A DNA stretch of 37,653 bases from CAYSBK01 sp964429265 (GTDB lineage: Bacteria > Planctomycetota > Phycisphaerae > Sedimentisphaerales > Anaerobacaceae). This document shows positions 33,719-37,653 of the stretch, one piece after another. Positions within the stretch are counted from its first letter, which is position 1. Each line of letters begins with the position of its first letter. A program made the translations under genes and the position numbers. Under the pieces are notes generated by a model. That model was not told the DNA's origin. It did not search any database and was given only the letters and a program-made list of their open reading frames with translations. The DNA lies in the NCBI GenBank assembly GCA_964429265.1, contig CAYSBK010000005.1, positions 1 through 37,653 on the forward strand, in the 5' to 3' direction.

Positions 33719-34129
33719 TTCAACCAACCTTCCAAACCCTCTGCTCTCGTGAGGACCTGACTGATGTCTACTGTTCTTTCGTCCGCTTTGGAGACGGGCT
33801 TTAGGCGTCTCTCGCTGCCGCACCGGCCGGTGGAATCGACTCCGCAGCCGCCCATCCGAACAGGCCGACACCGCACATTCTTCAAACACGTCTGGCCGCT
33901 TCGAAGCGCTGTCATAAACCCTACAGGTCGTACTTTCTCCACGCAGAACTGGCAGAATCGTTAAATCAGGAAAATCAGAACACGCGATGGTGTCACCGCC
34001 TCGCCGACGGGGCGGTTCCGAGATGCTATGAAGCTGCGGGTGCTTTACCCGACAATTCTGGTGTAGCGGCCTTCAAAGGCCGATAAGCACCCAAACCAAT
34101 ATAACAGCTTACGCGTCCCATAAGCGGCA
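33719..34129 (-). other. Hairpin-rich 411-bp gap between two pilus gene groups
   Basis: No convincing gene is present; short frames on both strands lack ribosome-binding sites and domains. On the transcribed strand there are five perfect inverted repeats: CGGCCTT/AAGGCCG (34067-34082), CGGGT/ACCCG (34037-34051), ACCGCC/GGCGGT (33995-34016), CGCT/AGCG (33897-33908) and GAGACG/CGTCTC (33791-33811). The last lies 73 bases before the GspH start. None has a T-run. The gap probably ends the upstream pilin transcript and starts the pilMNOPQ transcript, and may hold a structured RNA or a genomic repeat. I recognise no known riboswitch and see no strong promoter. Confidence 0.5.
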
Positions 34130-35863
34130 CTACCGTCTTTCGATACTTCTATAGAACGCCCCGGCGGCCTGGCTCCACTTCTGCGGCTGGCCCGTCTCAG
34201 ACCAGAACAGGATTGCCGTCTTGCCGGGTTCGGCGGAGATGTTCACTGCCGGGTCCTGCCCATCCATCTGCCAGTGCACCAGCAACTGCCCGGAAGGATA
34301 GCTGAAAGTCTCCGCCTCTGCAGCAGCCCTGTCATAAATCCGAACGTCGTCAATCAACCCGTCCCAGTACGCCCCTTTTGTGCCGCGACCCAGCATCAAC
34401 TTCTGAACACCGGTTATCACGCCACCGACCGGGCCGCGGTCGTACAGCAACGTGTCAAGTTGTCCGTTGATGTAGAGCCGCAGGCTCGAACCGCTATGCC
34501 AGACCAACGCCAGGTGCTGCCATTCCGTTGTTTGAACGTTTGAGCTGCTTTCGATCTGCGTGTAGCCCGATGTCGTGCGTACGGACGCCTTGATACAGCT
34601 TTGGCCTCCTCCAAAGGCACCATCCCCGTCGTAGCGGATACCAAGCTCTTCGTCGGCGCCGGTAGGCTGGCGCGTAAACATTATGCCTCGGTCCCGCCCG
34701 GTTACATCGGATTTGACCCACAAAGATACCGTGATTTCCGAAAGGCCGTTCAGATAGTCCCCTGCCGTGGGATCTTCGACGGTATCGTCGCTGCCGTCGA
34801 ATTGCAGCGCGTCGCCGGTATGTCCTGCCGCCACCCATCTGGGTCCGCCCATGAGAAGACCCATGCGGTTGTTGCCGGACGCATCGGGTACGACCTGCCA
34901 CAGTTTGCCTTGCGTAAACAGTCCGCCGTGTACATCGACGTTGCCGGCCCCGCCGCTGACAAGTATGTCCCCCTGCACAAGTGCCAGGCCGTAGATTTCC
35001 AGTTCGCCGCCCGGCTCGATTACAAGGTCACCCGTTACCAGAAGCGCGGGGACATTCTTACCTGCGGTAATGATATTGCCCGCTGAGGCCGCGACCAGGT
35101 CCCCCTCAACAATCAGCATTCCATCGAGTTGCACGTTACCTGCCAGCCGCAAATCGCCGTGGCGGTGATAAACCCGCGGCGGAATCTGCGGTCCGTACGT
35201 AAGTCCCGCAACGACGGAATCGAGCGACTGCACCGCGTAATGGGCGGTGAAATCCTCCGGCGTAACACGCGGCCAGGCGAGAGGTAAATCCTCCACCGCT
35301 TTGACCCGGCCCGATATGGTTCCGGTGAGACTGTTGGCGAACACGTCGCCATCGATAATGCCGCTATTATTGAGGCTGCCGTCGCAGAGTACGTCTCCTG
35401 TGATGCCAACCGTTGGCCAGAGCAGGCAATCCGAACCCAGCCACATCGCTACGACCGGGTCAAGGTGAAGTTCAGCGGTCAGGCTGCTTTGCGCCAGCCT
35501 TTGGCCGCTTAGCTGCCGGTACGCATCACAACTGACCCGATAGTCGCAGGGACCGAGCCTGACGACGTTGACGTCGTAATAGTCGTTACCGACTGCCAAC
35601 TGCTGTGCGGTTGCGGACGCGGGATATTCACCCGGCAGATCCTGCGGGTTGAGTATGAGTCCCTTGGCGTGTTCCAGGCCGGATTCGGCCAGATAGTCCA
35701 TCCGACAGCGAAGCAGCATATTCTGTCCGCAGGCAAGCTCAACGTTGCTGCGCGACAAGAAGCCGAGCGACGCGACGGTTATCGCTATCACTATCAGCAG
35801 CACCACAAGAAGGGCCGCCCCCGGCAGCATTGTCCGGCGTGACCTTTTCATAACTTCACTCAT
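34130..35863 (-). CDS. PilX-like protein with beta-helix-like repeats and a LamG domain
   Basis: This 577-residue protein starts MSEVMKRSRRTMLPGAALLV at 35863; ATG 35851 (MKRSRR) is also possible. The N-terminus is PilX-like: basic residues, then a hydrophobic helix (about 14-36) and SNVELACGQNMLLRCRMDYLAESGLEHAK, but no canonical prepilin GFTLxE cleavage motif. Residues about 150-320 are Gly-rich strands (GITGDVLCDGSLNNSG, GDLRLAGNVQLDGMLIVEGD) resembling a right-handed beta-helix. A LamG/ConA-like domain follows (about 350-515): DALQFDGSDDTV, EITVSLWVKSD, WQHLALVWHSGSSLRLYING and GLIDDVRIYDRA. It may be a pilus-associated adhesin binding sugar or matrix. It overlaps the PilW-like gene end by 8 bp. 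Confidence 0.85.
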   Translation of the reverse strand: MSEVMKRSRRTMLPGAALLVVLLIVIAITVASLGFLSRSNVELACGQNMLLRCRMDYLAESGLEHAKGLILNPQDLPGEYPASATAQQLAVGNDYYDVNVVRLGPCDYRVSCDAYRQLSGQRLAQSSLTAELHLDPVVAMWLGSDCLLWPTVGITGDVLCDGSLNNSGIIDGDVFANSLTGTISGRVKAVEDLPLAWPRVTPEDFTAHYAVQSLDSVVAGLTYGPQIPPRVYHRHGDLRLAGNVQLDGMLIVEGDLVAASAGNIITAGKNVPALLVTGDLVIEPGGELEIYGLALVQGDILVSGGAGNVDVHGGLFTQGKLWQVVPDASGNNRMGLLMGGPRWVAAGHTGDALQFDGSDDTVEDPTAGDYLNGLSEITVSLWVKSDVTGRDRGIMFTRQPTGADEELGIRYDGDGAFGGGQSCIKASVRTTSGYTQIESSSNVQTTEWQHLALVWHSGSSLRLYINGQLDTLLYDRGPVGGVITGVQKLMLGRGTKGAYWDGLIDDVRIYDRAAAEAETFSYPSGQLLVHWQMDGQDPAVNISAEPGKTAILFWSETGQPQKWSQAAGAFYRSIERR

Positions 35864-36485
35864 CATCATCCTCGGCCAGGCCGCCGCCATCGTCCAGCAG
35901 GTGCCCCGCCCACGTTCGGATAGAAGCAGCTACCTGGTACCGCCGCGACATGCCGTTTTCCTCCAGGTCAAACACAACCGCCACGAATCTGGTGTTGGGC
36001 GGAGGCGCGTCGACCAGAAACTGCACGTTCGAGCACTGCGTCACCAACGTTAAGTAACGAACATCGTAATTCACGGGGTCGAGTCCTGCGACATCAGCGA
36101 GGGTAACGGTCGAGTCATCGCCGGCTGGAAACTCACACAGCCTCAGATAAGCACCATCGGGTCCCGCCTGCAAGAAGACCAGCTCGTTGATATTAATGTT
36201 TCCGTCGGCGTTCTCGTCGCTGCGCCATATTCTCACGTCTTCGCTGCCTGCCGCCGCAACCAGCCTGCAGTATCGGATGAGTTCCGAAATCCTCAGCGTT
36301 GCACATCTGACCTGAGCCTGTTTGAGATTCTGGTCGCCGGTGGCGGCATTGGCACGCCCCATAGCAAATGCCAGCGTCGCCACGGCAGCCAGGATGATGC
36401 TGCACACCACCAGCGACACCAGCAGCTCAACCAGGGTCAGGCCGCCGTGCTTTGAGGACAACGGTTTGTAATGCACAGTTCGCAT
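35856..36485 (-). CDS. PilW-like minor pilin with an EF-hand loop
   Basis: This 209-residue protein has a 15-residue leader ending GG, then LTLVELLVSLVVCSIILAAV with Glu at position 5 and Leu (not Phe) at position 1. It is therefore a prepilin peptidase substrate. Residues 90-101, DENADGNININE, follow the canonical EF-hand loop exactly (D1, N3, D5, G6, I8, E12) within the beta-rich domain, preceded by VRIWRS. The C-terminus is acidic (GLAEDDDE). PilW-type pilins form the tip complex with PilV and PilX, matching the neighbouring genes; it overlaps the PilX-like gene and follows the PilV-like gene by 18 bp. Calcium binding is predicted, not shown. Confidence 0.85.
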   Translation of the reverse strand: MRTVHYKPLSSKHGGLTLVELLVSLVVCSIILAAVATLAFAMGRANAATGDQNLKQAQVRCATLRISELIRYCRLVAAAGSEDVRIWRSDENADGNININELVFLQAGPDGAYLRLCEFPAGDDSTVTLADVAGLDPVNYDVRYLTLVTQCSNVQFLVDAPPPNTRFVAVVFDLEENGMSRRYQVAASIRTWAGHLLDDGGGLAEDDDE

Positions 36486-36503
36486 CGGTATGACGAAGAT
36501 TTC

Positions 36504-36953
36504 CTACCTGCTCACAAGCCGATTTACGGTGGCCACTTCCCGCTGGTTGTAATAAACAGACACGCTTAACAGGATAAAAACAGGATCGGTTGCACCTGAT
36601 TCCTGGGGCACGTATACGTACCTGCAACGAACTTCTCTGCTGAAATTGGCGTAAGTGGGGTCCGAAATCGGATTGTCCGCCGCGTCCCTGAGCTGACCCT
36701 GCGCCTCGGTGTATCCGTCGTAGGTCTCAACAAGTTGGTCGAAAGGCGTCCGCAGCGCCTGCTCAACCATATCGGCTGCCAGCCGGGCCGCGAGCGTCCT
36801 TCTAACACCCTCGGCCTGGGCACCCGCCCCGGCCACGAACGGTAACAATACCCCCGCGGCCGCTGCAGCCAGCAGCACCACGGCCATCAAGGACTCCGCC
36901 AGTGTAAAGGCCGGCAAACCTCTGATCCGCAACTTGCCGCTGTTAGTAGTCAT
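36504..36953 (-). CDS. PilV-like minor pilin
   Basis: This 149-residue protein starts MTTNSGKLRIRGLPAFTLAESLMAV, overlapping the end of the preceding pilin gene by 11 bp, which suggests coupled translation. The prepilin site reads LPA-FTLAES, with Ala in place of the usual Gly at -1, while Glu5 is kept. The helix is Ala-rich (LLAAAAAGVLLPFV). RTLAARLAADMVEQALR then resembles the PilV/GspI pattern. The C-terminal domain ends VSVYYNQREVATVNRLVSR. It probably belongs to the pilus tip complex with the PilW- and PilX-like proteins. The long open upstream extension is inside the preceding gene and is not used. Confidence 0.82.
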   Translation of the reverse strand: MTTNSGKLRIRGLPAFTLAESLMAVVLLAAAAAGVLLPFVAGAGAQAEGVRRTLAARLAADMVEQALRTPFDQLVETYDGYTEAQGQLRDAADNPISDPTYANFSREVRCRYVYVPQESGATDPVFILLSVSVYYNQREVATVNRLVSR

Positions 36954-37449
36954 AGAACCGCTTGCCGTTCTTGTCCGTGCCGGTGTTGTCCGGCCGTATC
37001 TCGCCCGTGGCTGCCTTGTATATCCAGCCGTGACTGCCGTCGGCGGCCGCCGGAAAGTTCTCACCGTTGCCAAGCATCCGGATGGTGCCCAGCCCGTTGA
37101 AAGGATTTTCCGGGATCCGCTGCAGGTATGGACCTCTGTCGAAGCCGGGCGTACCCGGCGCCGCGGTTTGGCCACGCGGTGTACTGGCCATCGTTATCTG
37201 CGCAACAAACGCCGCCTCGGTCGGCGCCTGGGTCGCGTCGCCGTTGGGATAGCCCGGCGCAACTTCCAGGTGCTGGCTCTTGTAAACCAGGATGTAACGT
37301 CGCAGCATCTGCAGGTCGTGCGCCAGCGCCGCCGTCTTGGCCGAGGTCGTCCCGGTGCCCGCCATCGGGATGGCCACCGCAGCCAGTATCCCAAGTATCA
37401 CAACGACAATCAAAATCTCGACCAGCGTAAATGCCTTGGCCTTTTGCAT
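36943..37449 (-). CDS. GspG/PilA-like major pilin candidate
   Basis: This 168-residue protein starts MQKAKAFTLVEILIVVVILG with a 6-residue leader ending Ala rather than Gly; Glu5 is present. The helix IVVVILGILAAVAIPMAG is typical of GspG/PilA. The conserved GspG features follow: ALAHDLQMLRRYILVYKSQH, then PYLQRIPENPFNG and GWIYKAATGEIRPD near the C-terminus. AAGG lies 9 bases before the ATG. A terminator separates it from another pilin-like gene end at the window edge, whose C-terminus resembles this one, so two related pilins lie in tandem. It heads the PilV-PilW-PilX group. Confidence 0.9.
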   Translation of the reverse strand: MQKAKAFTLVEILIVVVILGILAAVAIPMAGTGTTSAKTAALAHDLQMLRRYILVYKSQHLEVAPGYPNGDATQAPTEAAFVAQITMASTPRGQTAAPGTPGFDRGPYLQRIPENPFNGLGTIRMLGNGENFPAAADGSHGWIYKAATGEIRPDNTGTDKNGKRFYDY

Positions 37450-37484
37450 TTGTTCTGCCTTTATGAAAGCTCAAAAGCTCGCTC

Positions 37485-37533
37485 AAAAAAAGGCTGACCT
37501 GCCCAGCGTTTTCGCCGAAGCACGGCCAGCCTT
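37485..37533 (-). terminator. Intrinsic terminator between the two tandem pilin genes
   Basis: On the minus strand, AAGGCTGGCC (37524-37533) pairs with GGTCAGCCTT (37490-37499), ten pairs including one G-U, and is followed by seven T (37485-37491). It lies 36 bp after the stop of the edge pilin gene and 36 bp before the next pilin start. It is the best terminator in the window. As no promoter is obvious between it and the next gene, partial read-through may set a high ratio of the first pilin to the later pilins. Confidence 0.75.
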
Positions 37534-37569
37534 GTGTTTTCCGATCTTAGTGACTAACGCGCATGAGCC

Positions 37570-37653
37570 TTACATAGCCTGATGCGCAGCCGAATCGGCG
37601 GTATTATCTGGAGCAGCGCGGATCGCACCGGTTGTCGGATTATACTCCCAGCC
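37570..37653 (-). CDS. C-terminal end of a second GspG-like pilin (5' part outside window)
   Basis: The minus-strand frame is open from the window edge to TAA at 37570-37572 and codes for 27 residues beginning GWEYNPTTGAIRA. This closely matches the GWIYKAATGEIRPD segment near the end of the neighbouring pilin, and sits at the same distance from the C-terminus. It is followed by a strong terminator, as expected at a gene end. With only the tail visible, the product is inferred to be a GspG/PilA-family pilin, and possibly the major one. The remaining residues (APDNTADSAAHQAM) carry no recognised motif. Confidence 0.65.
   Translation of the reverse strand, partial: GWEYNPTTGAIRAAPDNTADSAAHQAM

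Noticed and set aside
33791..33811. Possible cyclic-di-GMP-I (GEMM) riboswitch upstream of the GspH-like gene, because of GACGC and AAAGCC near each other
   Set aside because: The conserved GCAAACC part and the tetraloop/receptor arrangement are missing, and the bases form a simple GAGACG/CGTCTC hairpin instead.
37515..37535. A GG-N10-GC sigma54-like site (TGGCCGTGCTTCGGC on the minus strand)
   Set aside because: Apart from TGGC and the final GC it does not match the -24/-12 consensus, and it lies within the terminator hairpin.

Overview
The window looks like a chromosomal fragment of a planctomycete, most likely of the Phycisphaerae/Sedimentisphaerales type. This is inferred from gene content and style, not from a marker gene: a secreted protein ending in dockerin-like EF-hand repeats, uncleaved membrane-anchored peptide-binding proteins, a BldC-like HTH protein fused to a degenerate receiver, many pilins with the AFTLVE/FTLVEILIVV signature, and GC-rich DNA of about 60 %. 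No tRNA, rRNA, CRISPR array, transposase or phage gene was seen, and gene order looks like ordinary vertically inherited chromosome.

Left part (1-9.7 kb). A leftward partial gene encodes a secreted protein with seven WxS-type propeller-like repeats followed by four EF-hand/dockerin-like loops. Divergent from it is a six-gene rightward operon for a peptide-type ABC importer: two paralogous membrane-anchored solute-binding proteins, two permeases (the second with an unusual insert carrying two extra membrane helices) and two ATPases. Four of the five junctions are overlapping or almost touching. A sigma70-like promoter and a perfect 9-bp inverted repeat lie in front of the operon, and a GC-rich hairpin lies behind it.

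Middle part (9.7-19.7 kb). Rightward genes encode a secreted sialidase-like Asp-box protein, a STAS protein, a tandem-ACT protein, a DegT/DnrJ aminotransferase (behind the best promoter in the window) and a small membrane protein. Leftward genes encode the HTH-pseudoreceiver regulator, an NtrC-type histidine kinase/sigma54 activator pair, and the conserved rpsO-pnp pair.

Right part (19.7 kb to the end, all leftward). This is an almost continuous type IV pilus / type II secretion-like locus of about 18 kb. Read in the direction of transcription it holds: the 3' end of one pilin, a terminator, a GspG-like pilin, PilV-, PilW- and PilX-like minor pilins (the last fused to a LamG domain), a 411-bp hairpin-rich gap, a GspH-like pilin, PilM, PilN, PilO, a PilP/GspC-like protein, a secretin with a C-terminal helical extension, a TPR lipoprotein, a PAS histidine kinase, a CheY, a GAF/HD-GYP protein, a STAS protein, the assembly ATPase PilB and the platform protein PilC. 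A phosphorelay, a predicted cyclic-di-GMP phosphodiesterase and a STAS protein thus sit between the alignment/secretin genes and the motor genes, which suggests that assembly is under two-component and second-messenger control. No retraction ATPase (PilT) or prepilin peptidase (PilD) gene is present in the window.

The most unusual points are: the LamG-bearing PilX-like protein; a canonical EF-hand loop in the PilW-like pilin; Asn in place of Thr/Ser in the PilB Walker A motif; Ala instead of Gly at the -1 site of two pilins; the fully degenerate receiver in the HTH regulator; the extended secretin; and the structured 411-bp gap.
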